A stretch of 44,665 nucleotides of DNA from Silicimonas sp. (GTDB lineage: Bacteria > Pseudomonadota > Alphaproteobacteria > Rhodobacterales > Rhodobacteraceae), in assembly GCA_013002465.1 (NCBI GenBank), contig JABDJO010000013.1:1-44665 (forward strand). The letters are read 5' to 3'. Of this stretch, positions 7,144 through 17,199 are shown in pieces. The number at the start of each line of letters is the position of its first letter. Position 1 is the stretch's first letter. The notes beneath the pieces were generated by a model. The model was not told the origin of the DNA and did no database searches. It was given only the letters and a program-made list of their open reading frames with translations. The position numbers and the translations under genes are program-made.

Positions 7144-9277
7144 GAACGCCCTCGGATCCCATCCGGCCAATGATGGCGGCCTCGTGACCCATGGCCCTGA
7201 TCTGGTCAAGGCAGGTGCTGGCGGCATCTTCTGGAAGCGCCGCCAAAAGACCGCCAGCGGTTTGCGGATCAAACAACAGATCGGATTTTGGGGTGTCCGG
7301 CGTGTCAATGTCCACGGTGCTACGGTTCGACGCCCAGATCGACGAACGGATACCAGCTTGTGCCAAGGTTTCAGCACCTGAAAAAAACGGCACGCGGTCC
7401 AGATCGATCTCGGCGCCAAGCGCCGAGGCTTTGGCCATGCCTAACAAGTGTCCGGCCAACCCGAACCCGGTGACATCGGTCATCGCATGGGCCGATGTCG
7501 CCAAAACCTGCGCGGTATCCCCCTGCGGCGTGGCCATGATGGCCAAAGTCTCGGTAAGGTCGTCACCATTTGCCTTCATCTCCATTTCGGCGGCCAGAAG
7601 CGTGCCCGACCCAATGGGACGACTGAGCAACAAGGCGTCTCCGGCCTTGGCGCCCGCCAAAGTCAAAGGCGTGCGGGTCAATCCGGTGACGGTGAAGCCA
7701 AGCGTGAATTCCGCCCCTGTGGTGCTGTGCCCGCCCAGAATGGCCGCGCCTTCGGCGTCAAACACCTCGCGCGCCGCCCCCATGATCTCGGCCAACCAGG
7801 CCGCTTGCATAGAAGACGCCAGCGGTGGCAAGGTCACTTGCACCAGAGCGGATTGAGGCCGCGCACCCATGGCCCAAACATCACCAAGCGCGTGCACAGA
7901 GGCGATGCGGGCAAAAAGCCAGGGGTCGGCCCAGAAAGCGCGGAGATGGTCGGTCGAAATGACCTGCTGCGTGTTTTCAAACCGCAGAACGGCCGCGTCA
8001 TCGCCGGTGCCGGTTTTGACATCCGCGCGCATGGTTTTCGGCAGGTCCGCCAGCACCTGATCCAGCACATTCGCTCCGATCTTTGCCCCGCAACCACCGC
8101 AAAGGGGTTTCGGTCCCATGGCCTCGGCCATCCCTTCGGCGGCACGCGGCGGCAGTGCCGGGCGGGCCATCGCTGGTGGTGTGTTGAGGCGATCCATGAA
8201 AGCGCGGTCGATCCGGTCCTTCCAATGCCAGACCCACCTTCCTTTGGCCGCACGGTTCCACTTGTCCGCAACCGCCACCTTACGCCCAAGCGACACCAGC
8301 TTCAGGTAATGCTGCTGCGGTTGAAATGTCTTGAACCCTTGTCCCGAAACCGCCGCCGCCAGGTTGTGAGCCAAGGTCGGGGCCGCGCGTACCGCGAACA
8401 CCCCGGCCTTTGGGCGGGGATCGTGGGAAAGATGGGCACAGTCACCGACCGCGAAGATCGCCGGATCCGAACTTTGCAGTTGGGCATCGACCGTCACATA
8501 GCCATCCGTCAAATCAAGCCCGGTTTCGGCCAGCCAGCCAAAGGGTCGCGCACCCGCCGCCCCGACAGTCAGCGCCGAGCCAAGGGTACGGCCGTCGTCA
8601 AGCGTGATTTCGGTCGCGCCCACCTCGGCCACCCCGGCGCCTTCGATCAGTGTAACCCGGGCCTCGGCCACCTCTGCCAACAGTTCCGCGCGTGCCCGCT
8701 CGCCGATGCCGCGCAAGGCCTGCTTGGCTTCGACAACGTGAACTTCCGGATCAGGGCCAAGTGCGAACCGGATGGCCAGCGCCAGTTCAACGCCCGCCAC
8801 TCCGCCACCGATGACAGTGACAGGCCCACGGTCCCCTGCCATAAACGCCCGCCATCTGTCGGCAAAGGGTCCAAGCGGTTTGGCAGCGATGGCATGATCC
8901 GAAAAGCCGGGGATTTCCGGCATGTCAGAGGTCACGCCGATATCCAGCGAGGCAACGTCATATGGGATGGGCGACCGCCCCTCGACCGTCAGCACCTTTG
9001 CTGTGCGATCAATGGCTTCGACCCGCCCGAATATGATCCGTGCGCCGGCAAACCTTGCCAGCCGCACAAGGTCGATCTCAAGCGCTGCGCGCTCGTAATG
9101 CCCCGCAACGAACCCCGGCAACATACCCGTATAAGGCGCGGTCGCCGCCGGGTTGATCAGGGTCAACCGCGCGCCAGGCAAGGGGGCCATCCCCCATCGA
9201 CGCAACAAAAGCGCATGGGCATGGCCACCGCCGATCAAAACGATCTCTTTGGTCATGGGGAAAGGAAGCACTTGCAT
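7124..9277 (-). CDS. selD: FAD/NAD oxidoreductase-SelD fusion (selenide, water dikinase)
   Basis: Makes selenophosphate from selenide and ATP. It is a 717-residue two-domain protein. Residues about 8-370 form an NDH-2-like FAD/NAD(P) oxidoreductase (dinucleotide sites IGGGHAH at 15-21 and VIGGGVAGVE at 155-164; FAVGDCAHL near 275). Residues about 385-717 form SelD with the active-site C396 and K399 in CGGCGAKIG and the late GGL motif (FDPQTAGGLL). C396 fills the position that is Cys or selenocysteine in this family, so no recoding is needed. ATG 9277 is supported by AGGAG six bases upstream; M8 is an alternative. The oxidoreductase half may supply or handle reduced selenium. No selA or selB is present here. 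Confidence 0.93.
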   Translation of the reverse strand: MQVLPFPMTKEIVLIGGGHAHALLLRRWGMAPLPGARLTLINPAATAPYTGMLPGFVAGHYERAALEIDLVRLARFAGARIIFGRVEAIDRTAKVLTVEGRSPIPYDVASLDIGVTSDMPEIPGFSDHAIAAKPLGPFADRWRAFMAGDRGPVTVIGGGVAGVELALAIRFALGPDPEVHVVEAKQALRGIGERARAELLAEVAEARVTLIEGAGVAEVGATEITLDDGRTLGSALTVGAAGARPFGWLAETGLDLTDGYVTVDAQLQSSDPAIFAVGDCAHLSHDPRPKAGVFAVRAAPTLAHNLAAAVSGQGFKTFQPQQHYLKLVSLGRKVAVADKWNRAAKGRWVWHWKDRIDRAFMDRLNTPPAMARPALPPRAAEGMAEAMGPKPLCGGCGAKIGANVLDQVLADLPKTMRADVKTGTGDDAAVLRFENTQQVISTDHLRAFWADPWLFARIASVHALGDVWAMGARPQSALVQVTLPPLASSMQAAWLAEIMGAAREVFDAEGAAILGGHSTTGAEFTLGFTVTGLTRTPLTLAGAKAGDALLLSRPIGSGTLLAAEMEMKANGDDLTETLAIMATPQGDTAQVLATSAHAMTDVTGFGLAGHLLGMAKASALGAEIDLDRVPFFSGAETLAQAGIRSSIWASNRSTVDIDTPDTPKSDLLFDPQTAGGLLAALPEDAASTCLDQIRAMGHEAAIIGRMGSEGVPTLRVR

Positions 9278-9315
9278 GGCCTTCTCCTAGCGCGGGCAAA
9301 TGCGCTTGGCGAGGG

Positions 9316-10347
9316 TCAGTAGCCGCTCATTTCAAGATAGCCCTGACCCGGGTGGCTGCCTTCGACTGTGACCGGACCCTCCCAATAGGGGATGCGCGTG
9401 CCCATCCAGCTTTCGGGATAGACGGCAGCAACCCGGATCGACATGTCGCGCGCGGGCAGGGAAATATCCCAGACCGTGGGCACATCCCGCCCCGCCACCC
9501 GGGTTTCCTCGACCGGGCGCATCATCAGTTCGCCGTTTTCCAATGGGGTCGGTGTACCGTCGGCGGCAATCCATGTGCCCACCGTATAGGCGCTGCCATC
9601 GTTGTCGCGCAGGCGATAGCCCATCAGTTTGTCGCCGCCTTCAAAATGCAGCGATACCCAATCCCACCCCGTTTGCGTGTCCGTTAGCGGCTGCGAGGAC
9701 CATTCACGATCCAGCCAGGCCTGGCCAGTGACCTCGACCTTGCCCGATGAAAGTTCGAGCGTTCCGGTGACCTCGTAAAACGGTTGCGAGTAATAGTGGC
9801 TGGCCTGCCCGGCCTCGGATTTGACCGAGTGCCCGGCCTTGCCCTGGGGCACGAAGGGGCCGGTTGCCGACATCCGAAGGTCATAGCGGAATTCATGGCC
9901 TTGGGCGGTGACGGCGATTTCTGACAGGTCCGGCCCCGTCATCATCCATTCGTCAATATGGGCGGAAAAAGGGTTTGCCGTGACCCCGGATTGTTCGGTG
10001 CCGCCGCGTGCAAGACGTTCGCTGTAAAGATGACCCTCGGGCGTGGAAACAGCGGCATGGCCCATCCAGACCTGATCCCCGGGCGCGCCGCCAGGGTTGA
10101 GGGCATTGCGAAAAAGGGTCCACTGCACGCCATACGGAGTGCCGTCGGCCGCCGTCAGGTTGGCGGTCACATACCACCACTCGATCCGGAAATCCGGGTG
10201 TGGTCCGTGATCGCCAGGGAACGAGAAGCGAAAATCCGGATCGGGCAGAGCATAGTCTTTAGCGGTTTGTCCAAGCCCGGCGAACCCCTGCGCCCAAAGG
10301 GGCAGGGCAAGGCACACCAAGATCAGTGAAAGAGCCCTAGCGTTCAT
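9316..10347 (-). CDS. AttH-like secreted protein (CrtC/lipocalin-type fold)
   Basis: A 343-residue exported protein related to the AttH component of AttEFGH ABC systems, the group that also contains carotenoid 1,2-hydratase (CrtC). There is a signal peptide at residues 1-19 (LVCLALPLWAQG). Family hallmarks are FRIEWWYVTANL near residue 55, a second half with LDREWSSQPL and TGWDWVSLHFEGGDKLMGYRLRD. It overlaps the end of the FtsX-like permease gene by 11 bp and follows the ATPase, so all three form one operon. The role is unknown; family members are annotated as secreted hydrolases but without firm biochemistry. Confidence 0.82.
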   Translation of the reverse strand: MNARALSLILVCLALPLWAQGFAGLGQTAKDYALPDPDFRFSFPGDHGPHPDFRIEWWYVTANLTAADGTPYGVQWTLFRNALNPGGAPGDQVWMGHAAVSTPEGHLYSERLARGGTEQSGVTANPFSAHIDEWMMTGPDLSEIAVTAQGHEFRYDLRMSATGPFVPQGKAGHSVKSEAGQASHYYSQPFYEVTGTLELSSGKVEVTGQAWLDREWSSQPLTDTQTGWDWVSLHFEGGDKLMGYRLRDNDGSAYTVGTWIAADGTPTPLENGELMMRPVEETRVAGRDVPTVWDISLPARDMSIRVAAVYPESWMGTRIPYWEGPVTVEGSHPGQGYLEMSGY

Positions 10348-12733
10348 GGGTAAACACCCGCATCAAATCGGCAGGCGGCCGTTTGGCAAGCTGGCGCGCG
10401 GGCCAAAGGCTGGCCAATCCGGCGGCAGCCAGCGAAAGGACCGCCAGCCAAAGCCAGTCGCGCGGAAAAAGGTGCATCGGAAGTCGCCAACCGAAAGCCT
10501 CGACATTGATGATCGCCAGAAGGACCCAGGCCAGACCAAGCCCCACGGGCACTGCCAGAACAAAGGTAAACCCGGCCAAAACCACGGCGCGGATCAACTC
10601 GATCCGACCCAGGGTCTTGCGGGTGATGCCCAAGGCCCAGACCGGTGCCAGCTGCGGCAGGCGCATCGACGCCAGCGTCAGGAGACTGGTCAGAATCGCA
10701 ATCCCGGCCACGGCCAGAGTCAGGATATTCAGCGCACCGGTGACGGCGAAGGTCCTTTCAAAGATCGACAACGAAAACGCCTTCAGCGCGGCCTGATCCA
10801 CCAGGTTTTCAACGGGCAGGCCGAAGTCTTCGCTGAGGGCCCGTTTCAGCGGTTCGGTATCGCCATCCACTAGCACGCCGAAATCGGTCTTGTCCGCCTG
10901 CGGGTAGCGGTCGATCAACACTGGCAGCGGAATGACAACCTGTCCGATCGGGTTGCCATAGTCGCTGTAAACCCCGGTCACAGTCGTTTCCCACCCGCCA
11001 GGAAGCAGCAGCGGGTCGCCCGGAGCCAATCCCTCGCGGCGCGAAAGCTGTTCGTTGATCAGGGCTCCTTCGCCGACGGCGATCTGTTCCCAGACGTCCG
11101 GGTTCGCCGCGAGCAGGGGCCAGTTTTCGGAATAGATCGGGTGATCGACAACGCCATATATCTCGGCCGGGCCGCCCAGGACCTCGGCGTCCACGTGCCA
11201 GATGGGCAGAACCGCTTCGCTGCGGGTTTCCAGGAACGCCATCAAGGCGGGCGTGTCCGCGGTATTTTCCAAAGTCACATAAAGATCGCTGACCAGGCGC
11301 TGATCCAGCCAGCCGGTGAAGGTCGTGCGAAAGCTGGCCACCATGGTGCCGACGCCGATGTTGGCGGAAAGGGCCAGAAGAAGCGCCATCAATGCCAGCG
11401 ACAACCCTGGCAGTTGTTGCCGGGTGTCAGCCCAAAACCAGGTGGCAACCGGTCCCTTTGCCAGACGCGCGACCGCGACGATCAGCACCGCCAGCACCGA
11501 GGGCAAGGCAAGTGCTGCGGCGATAAGGAAGCCGCCAAGCAGAATGAACCCACCAATCAACTCTCCGAAGGCGAAACCGATCAGCGCGACAACCAAGGAA
11601 TGACCCGCAAGTGCCAGTTGCCACCGCATCGCGCTGCCGGTTGCCATGGCCCAGGCTCGGGGTTTGGCGGGTGCAAGAAGCGGCATGCGTGCCACCCTGA
11701 TCAATCCACTTGCCGCCGCCAGCGCGGTGCCAAGGCAGGCAATGGCAATTCCGCTCAACCACCAAAGCGGTGACAACGTCAGCGCGCCATCGACCGATGC
11801 GCCATAAAGACCGCGCAAGGTTGCCGCAACGTCGGGCAAAAGGGCGGCGGCGATCAAATAGCCCATGAAAATGCCAATGACGCCAGCGACCAGAGCGATT
11901 GCAAGAAGCTCCAGCGTCAATAACCAGACCAGACGCCGCGCGGTCACGCCAAGGGCCCGCAACGTGCGAAACACCGGTCGTCTCTGTTCGAAGGCAAGCC
12001 CTACTGACCCGTTCACGATGAACAGCCCGACCGCAAAGGACAAAAGACCAAAGGCCGTAAGGTTCAGATGAAAGCTGTCGGTGAGACGCCCCAGGTCCTC
12101 GGCAGTTTCGGGCGCGCGACGCTGCAGTTCGGGAGCAATCTCGTTCAGCGGTGTTTGTCGCAACGGCTGTTTCGGATCCAGAAGCAAGCGATCATAGCCC
12201 ACTTGGCCGACAAGTTCTGCGGCCGCTTCGATATCGGCCAGCAAAAGTCCGGGCGCGATCCCTTCGCCAGTTTGCAATCTTTCGCCAAGCCCCGTCAGCC
12301 GCGTCGCAGTAACCGGATCGGCCATCAGCACTCCGTTGCGTCCCAACATGGTGGTCAAATCCTGCGGCGCGATGGCCATCGCGGCGGGCGTCCCCGCAGG
12401 CATGGAGAACGGATCGACACCCAAAACCCGCACCCGACCGCGGTCGGCCTCGATCCAGCCGTCAACAACGGGGCTGACCAGCCAGCCGCCGCGACGAATT
12501 GCGACGAAGGTCTGGGGCAGGATCGGTGCGCCGTCCTGGCGCACAAGTTCCGTCAGACCGCCACCGCCCAGAATGTCCGCCGCTTCGCCATAGGATTTAC
12601 GCGCCTCGGCGTTGATCGCCTGCACGCCCGACCAAAGTCCAGTGGCCAGTGACAAGCCAAGCAGCAGCGTCACCAGTTGAAATGGACGCCGCCGCCAATG
12701 GGACAGAAGTGCGCGGATGACCGCCCAGGTCAT
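10337..12733 (-). CDS. ABC transporter permease, FtsX/LolE type
   Basis: A 798-residue permease with two FtsX domains. It has an N-terminal membrane segment (residues about 18-37), a periplasmic MacB_PCD-like region to about 240, a membrane block (about 245-480), a second periplasmic region and a final three-segment block (about 670-790). This double-FtsX layout corresponds to the fused AttF/AttG permease of AttEFGH systems, which extract or move lipophilic or protein cargo rather than import nutrients. It overlaps the ATPase gene by 4 bp (ATGA) and the AttH gene by 11 bp. The cargo is unknown. Confidence 0.85.
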   Translation of the reverse strand: MTWAVIRALLSHWRRRPFQLVTLLLGLSLATGLWSGVQAINAEARKSYGEAADILGGGGLTELVRQDGAPILPQTFVAIRRGGWLVSPVVDGWIEADRGRVRVLGVDPFSMPAGTPAAMAIAPQDLTTMLGRNGVLMADPVTATRLTGLGERLQTGEGIAPGLLLADIEAAAELVGQVGYDRLLLDPKQPLRQTPLNEIAPELQRRAPETAEDLGRLTDSFHLNLTAFGLLSFAVGLFIVNGSVGLAFEQRRPVFRTLRALGVTARRLVWLLTLELLAIALVAGVIGIFMGYLIAAALLPDVAATLRGLYGASVDGALTLSPLWWLSGIAIACLGTALAAASGLIRVARMPLLAPAKPRAWAMATGSAMRWQLALAGHSLVVALIGFAFGELIGGFILLGGFLIAAALALPSVLAVLIVAVARLAKGPVATWFWADTRQQLPGLSLALMALLLALSANIGVGTMVASFRTTFTGWLDQRLVSDLYVTLENTADTPALMAFLETRSEAVLPIWHVDAEVLGGPAEIYGVVDHPIYSENWPLLAANPDVWEQIAVGEGALINEQLSRREGLAPGDPLLLPGGWETTVTGVYSDYGNPIGQVVIPLPVLIDRYPQADKTDFGVLVDGDTEPLKRALSEDFGLPVENLVDQAALKAFSLSIFERTFAVTGALNILTLAVAGIAILTSLLTLASMRLPQLAPVWALGITRKTLGRIELIRAVVLAGFTFVLAVPVGLGLAWVLLAIINVEAFGWRLPMHLFPRDWLWLAVLSLAAAGLASLWPARQLAKRPPADLMRVFTHER

Positions 12734-13383
12734 CCCGTCAACCGTCCGTGGCTGAGGTGCAGACGTCGGTCGGCCAGCCCTGCCAGTCGCTCGGAATGGG
12801 TCGCGATCAACAGGCCGGTCGCGCGGTCGCGCGCCTGGGCGACCAGCAATTCAAAAACCGCGCTTCCCGTCGTTTCGTCAAGGTTGCCGGTCGGTTCGTC
12901 TGCCAGCACAAGTTTCGGTGCCGCCGCCAGGGCCCGCCCGATAGCGACCCGCTGCTGTTGACCGCCGGAAAGCTCTTCGGGATACTTGCGCAGTTGCCCC
13001 TGTAATCCAAGCGATTGCGCCAGATCATCTGCCGAAGCCTGCACGCCGGCCAACTGGGCCTGAAAAGTCAGGTTCTGTTCGATCGTGAGTGACGGAATAA
13101 GATTAAACTGTTGAAAAACAACACTAATATTTGACCTCCTTACACTGGCGCGACCGGCATCATCCAAGCCAGTCAGATCGGTCCCCTCAAAGATCACCGC
13201 GCCTTCGTCGCATGGTTCAAGCCCTCCGATAATGTGCAAAAGGGTGGATTTGCCCGACCCGCTTTCACCAGTCAGCGCCACGGTTTCGCCTGCGGCAACC
13301 GACATCGACACACCGTCCAGAACCGTGACCGGCTGGTCGGATCCGGGAAAGCGTTTCACGACATTTCGAACGTCAAGCAACAT
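12730..13383 (-). CDS. ABC transporter ATP-binding protein, LolD/MacB type
   Basis: A 217-residue ATPase that powers the adjacent FtsX-type permease. All nucleotide-binding motifs are intact: Walker A GESGSGKST near residue 40, Q-loop VFQQFNLIPS near 90, signature LSGGQQQR near 138, Walker B LVLADEPTGNLD near 158 and switch histidine in ATHS near 194. The LADEPTGNLD form is typical of the LolD/MacB/FtsE group. It is the first gene of a tightly overlapping three-gene operon with the permease and AttH-like protein, and is divergent from dnaE across 91 nt. Confidence 0.9.
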   Translation of the reverse strand: MLLDVRNVVKRFPGSDQPVTVLDGVSMSVAAGETVALTGESGSGKSTLLHIIGGLEPCDEGAVIFEGTDLTGLDDAGRASVRRSNISVVFQQFNLIPSLTIEQNLTFQAQLAGVQASADDLAQSLGLQGQLRKYPEELSGGQQQRVAIGRALAAAPKLVLADEPTGNLDETTGSAVFELLVAQARDRATGLLIATHSERLAGLADRRLHLSHGRLTG

Positions 13384-13474
13384 GGCTGGAACTTATGGCT
13401 GGAAATTCCAAAAAGGACGAGGCCAAACAACGCGGGGCTTTCCCTTGGCGGAAACCATTCCTAAGGTGCGATCC

Positions 13475-16400
13475 ATGAGCAGAAAAGCAAAATTCATTCA
13501 TCTTCGGCTTCACACGGAATACTCGCTTCTGGAAGGCGCCATGCGGCTGAAAAAGCTGCCCGGAATTTGCGAAAAGGCCGAGATGCCGGCGGTCGCGGTC
13601 ACTGACACCAACAACATGTTCGCCGCGCTGGAGTTTTCCGTTTCCGCCCTTGCGGCGGGGGTGCAGCCTATTGTGGGCTGCCAGATCGACGTTCTTTATG
13701 AATCGACAGGCCCCGGCGAAGACCCGGTGGCACCGGCCCCGGTTGTTCTGCTGGCCCAATCGCGCGCCGGGTACGACAGCTTGATGAAGCTGAATTCCTG
13801 CCTATACCTGAAAGAGTCGGACCAACTACATGTGACCCTAGGCGATCTGTCCGCCCATGCCGAAGGACTGATCTGTCTCACTGGCGGTTCGGACGGCCCC
13901 ATTGGTCGGCTTTGCCGACAGGGGCAGCGGGGCAAGGCCGAAGTGCTTTTGGGTCGGTTTGCCGAAATATATCCCGATCGTCTTTACGTCGAACTTCAGC
14001 GTCACCCGACCGAGGCCGGGGCCCTGCCCGAGGCCGAGCGCTTGTCCGAACGACCGATGATCGAATTGGCCTATGACATGTCGCTCCCACTGGTGGCGAC
14101 CAACGACGTCTATTTCCCCGATCCAAAGATGTACGAAGCCCATGACGCGCTGATCTGCATCGCCGAAGGGGCCTATGTCGATCAGCAGGCGGATCGGCGG
14201 CGGCTGACGCAACAACACTATTTCAAGTCCGCCGCCGAAATGGCCACACTCTTTGCCGACCTTCCGGAAGCACTTGAAAACACTGTTGAAATTGCTCACC
14301 GGTGTGCATTCGCCGTGCCGCGGCACGACCCAATCCTGCCAAAGTTTGCCGAAGACGAGATTGAAGAATTACGCCGTCAGGCGAAAGAGGGTCTGGATGC
14401 CCGCCTCGCCGTCATCGACCCCGCCGCGCCGCGTGAAGACTATGACAAACGGCTGGAATTCGAACTGGGCATTATCGAAGGCATGGGGTTCCCCGGCTAT
14501 TTCCTGATCGTTGCCGACTTCATCAAATGGGCCAAGGAGCGTAACATCCCTGTCGGTCCGGGCCGTGGGTCTGGGGCCGGTTCACTGGTGGCCTATTCAC
14601 TAACAATCACCGACCTTGATCCCCTGCGCTATTCGCTTTTGTTCGAACGGTTCCTGAACCCCGAAAGGGTCTCGATGCCCGACTTCGATATCGACTTCTG
14701 TATGGATCGCCGCGAAGAAGTTATTGAATACGTGCAGGAAAAGTACGGTCACGACCGCGTGGCGCAAATCATCACATTCGGTGCGCTTTTGTCGAAAGCC
14801 GCCGTTCGCGATGTGGGGCGGGTTCTGCAAATGCCCTACGGTCAGGTGGACCGCCTGTCAAAACTGATCCCGGTCGAAGGGGTCAAACCCCTGTCCATCG
14901 AAAAGGCTCTGGCCGAGGAACCAAGGCTGCGCGAAGAAGCCCGCGCCGAAGAGGTTGTCGACCGGCTTTTGACTTACGGACAACAGGTCGAAGGACTTTT
15001 GCGCAACGCTTCGACCCATGCTGCCGGTGTCGTGATCGGCGACCGTCCGCTTGACGAACTGGTTCCGCTTTACCGCGATCCGCGGTCCGAAATGCCCGCA
15101 ACCCAGTTCAACATGAAGTGGGTCGAACAGGCCGGGTTGGTCAAATTCGACTTCCTTGGCCTGAAGACCTTAACCGTGATCCAGAACGCGTTGGATTTGC
15201 TTGGTAAACGTGGTGTGGAGATCGACATTGGCACGATCCCGCTGGATGACGAAAAATCCTATGAGCTTTATGCCAGGGCCAAAACCGTCGCCGTGTTCCA
15301 GGTGGAAAGTTCGGGCATGATGGACGCGCTACGGCGCATGAAACCGACTTGTATCGAAGACATCGTGGCCCTGGTTGCGCTTTATCGTCCGGGTCCAATG
15401 GAGAATATTCCGCAGTATTGCGACGTGAAAAACGGCCGGGCCGAGCGCGAAGAGCTGCACCCATTGATCGACCACATCCTGGACGAAACCCAAGGCATCA
15501 TTGTCTATCAGGAACAGGTGATGGAAATCGCCCAGGTCATGGCGGGTTATACCCTGGGTGGCGCCGATCTGTTGCGCCGCGCCATGGGCAAGAAGATCCA
15601 GGAGGCGATGGACGCAGAGCGGCCCAAGTTCATCGAGGGTGCCAAGAAAAACGGCGTCACCGACAAGAAGGCGTTGGAGGTCTGGAACCTTCTCGACAAG
15701 TTCGCCAACTACGGATTCAACAAATCCCACGCGGCGGCCTATGCCGTTGTCAGCTATCAAACCGCTTGGCTGAAAGCGAATTATCCCGTCGAATTTATGG
15801 CCGGCGTCATGAACTGCGATCTTCACCAGACCGATAAGTTGTCAGTCTATGCCGAAGAGGTGCGGCGCGGGCTCGACATCGAAATCGTCCCGCCGTGCGT
15901 CAATCGCTCCGACGCCAAGTTTTCTGTTGCAAACGGAAACCTGGTTTACGCTCTTGGGGCTCTGAAAAACGTCGGGCTAGAGGCGATGCGCCTGATCACC
16001 GAGGCGAGAGAGGTCAAACCCTTCGTCAACATTTTCGATCTGGCGCGCCGCGTCGATCTGAAACGTGTCGGCAAACGCCCCCTTGAGATGCTGGCGCGCG
16101 CCGGAGCTTTCGATGCGCTGGACCCGAACCGCCGCCGCATTTTTGCATCCCTCGACGGCCTGACAGCCTATTCCGCCGCAATCTTCGAACAAAAGACCTC
16201 GAACCAGGTGTCTCTGTTCGGTGATGCAGGCGACGATCTTCCCGAACCGCGCCTCAGCCCAGTCGAAGACTGGCTGCCCAATGAACGGTTGGCAGAAGAA
16301 CAACTTGCGATCGGGTTCTATCTGTCGGGCCATCCTCTGGACGATTATGCCGTCGCACTGAAACGCAAGGGCATGCTGACGTTGGCCGAATTGCAAAAGA

Positions 16401-16942
16401 AAGCCGAAAACGATGGCGCTGCGGTGTCGCGAGTTGGCGTCATTGTGTCTGCCCTTCAGGAACGGAAATCCGGTCGCGGCACCCGGTATTTTCGGATGAA
16501 TATTTCCGACCCGACCGGGCAGGTCAGCGGCATGGCTCTGTTCCCGGAGGACTTTGAAACCGTCCGGCAAGTCTTTGAAAAGACATTTCAAGTCGTCATG
16601 ACGCTTGAGGCAAGGTTCAACGATGGCCAGTTCGACCCGGTGGCGCGTTCGGCGGCCCCCATCGAAGGAATTGTGACCGAAGGACTTTCGGCGGGATTGA
16701 ACGTCATGATCGACGCCCCTGATGCTGCGCCGATGATCCATTCGGTCTTGTCGCGGTTCCGCGAGGACGGATCGGTCAAGACAAAAGGCCCGGTTCGCAT
16801 TACGGCCTTGTCCGTGCCTCTTCCCGATGACGCAACGCAGGATGTACCGGTGGATATTGGCGAAGGTTGGCCGGTTTCGCCGCAGATCAAAGGTGCGCTG
16901 AAATCCTTACCCGGAGTCGTGGCGGTCGAAGACTTGCACTAG
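13475..16942 (+). CDS. dnaE: DNA polymerase III subunit alpha
   Basis: The replicative polymerase catalytic subunit. From ATG 13475 it has 1155 residues, normal for DnaE1. It starts with the PHP domain (FIHLRLHTEYSLLEGAM), followed by the polymerase core with GPGRGSGAGSLVAYSL and the catalytic pair D403/D405 in MPDFDIDF, corresponding to D401/D403 of E. coli. The tip and tau-binding regions follow, with an OB-fold segment near the end (RVGVIVSALQERKSGRGTRYFRM). AAGGTG lies about 6 nt before the chosen ATG; the longer open frame back to 13232 overlaps the divergent ABC ATPase and is not credible. Two ATGGCTGGAA copies sit in the short upstream gap. Confidence 0.97.
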   Translation: MSRKAKFIHLRLHTEYSLLEGAMRLKKLPGICEKAEMPAVAVTDTNNMFAALEFSVSALAAGVQPIVGCQIDVLYESTGPGEDPVAPAPVVLLAQSRAGYDSLMKLNSCLYLKESDQLHVTLGDLSAHAEGLICLTGGSDGPIGRLCRQGQRGKAEVLLGRFAEIYPDRLYVELQRHPTEAGALPEAERLSERPMIELAYDMSLPLVATNDVYFPDPKMYEAHDALICIAEGAYVDQQADRRRLTQQHYFKSAAEMATLFADLPEALENTVEIAHRCAFAVPRHDPILPKFAEDEIEELRRQAKEGLDARLAVIDPAAPREDYDKRLEFELGIIEGMGFPGYFLIVADFIKWAKERNIPVGPGRGSGAGSLVAYSLTITDLDPLRYSLLFERFLNPERVSMPDFDIDFCMDRREEVIEYVQEKYGHDRVAQIITFGALLSKAAVRDVGRVLQMPYGQVDRLSKLIPVEGVKPLSIEKALAEEPRLREEARAEEVVDRLLTYGQQVEGLLRNASTHAAGVVIGDRPLDELVPLYRDPRSEMPATQFNMKWVEQAGLVKFDFLGLKTLTVIQNALDLLGKRGVEIDIGTIPLDDEKSYELYARAKTVAVFQVESSGMMDALRRMKPTCIEDIVALVALYRPGPMENIPQYCDVKNGRAEREELHPLIDHILDETQGIIVYQEQVMEIAQVMAGYTLGGADLLRRAMGKKIQEAMDAERPKFIEGAKKNGVTDKKALEVWNLLDKFANYGFNKSHAAAYAVVSYQTAWLKANYPVEFMAGVMNCDLHQTDKLSVYAEEVRRGLDIEIVPPCVNRSDAKFSVANGNLVYALGALKNVGLEAMRLITEAREVKPFVNIFDLARRVDLKRVGKRPLEMLARAGAFDALDPNRRRIFASLDGLTAYSAAIFEQKTSNQVSLFGDAGDDLPEPRLSPVEDWLPNERLAEEQLAIGFYLSGHPLDDYAVALKRKGMLTLAELQKKAENDGAAVSRVGVIVSALQERKSGRGTRYFRMNISDPTGQVSGMALFPEDFETVRQVFEKTFQVVMTLEARFNDGQFDPVARSAAPIEGIVTEGLSAGLNVMIDAPDAAPMIHSVLSRFREDGSVKTKGPVRITALSVPLPDDATQDVPVDIGEGWPVSPQIKGALKSLPGVVAVEDLH

Positions 16943-17199
16943 CCTGGGATCGGTGAAAAGCCGCTTGCGGTTGCAGAATGTCAAATACCTTAGGCAAAAT
17001 CTGGAAAAATGCGGCGCACAATGTCGGGAATTTGCAAGGCCGCTGTCGCGCCCAGGTGGTTATTCTTGACCGGTTTTCCGTCCGCCCTGGAACCGGGCGA
17101 ATTTGCGTATGACGCCGAAAGGCATTGTCATGTCGCGAAAAGACGCGATGCGACCGGAGTGCGGGCGCAAAATTTTGTGGGGAAACAAGGATAGGCGCC

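Noticed and set aside
7448..9322. 624-codon open frame opposite selD
   Set aside because: It lies fully antisense to a well-supported SelD fusion and its translation is Arg/Gly/His-rich with no domain; it is a codon-bias shadow in GC-rich DNA.
13232..13474. 81-residue N-terminal extension of DnaE
   Set aside because: It overlaps the divergent ABC ATPase and lacks DnaE similarity; ATG 13475 has a good ribosome-binding site.
17133..17148. TCGCG/CGCGA hairpin before the Rieske gene
   Set aside because: Only 5 bp with a 6-nt loop in GC-rich DNA; expected by chance.
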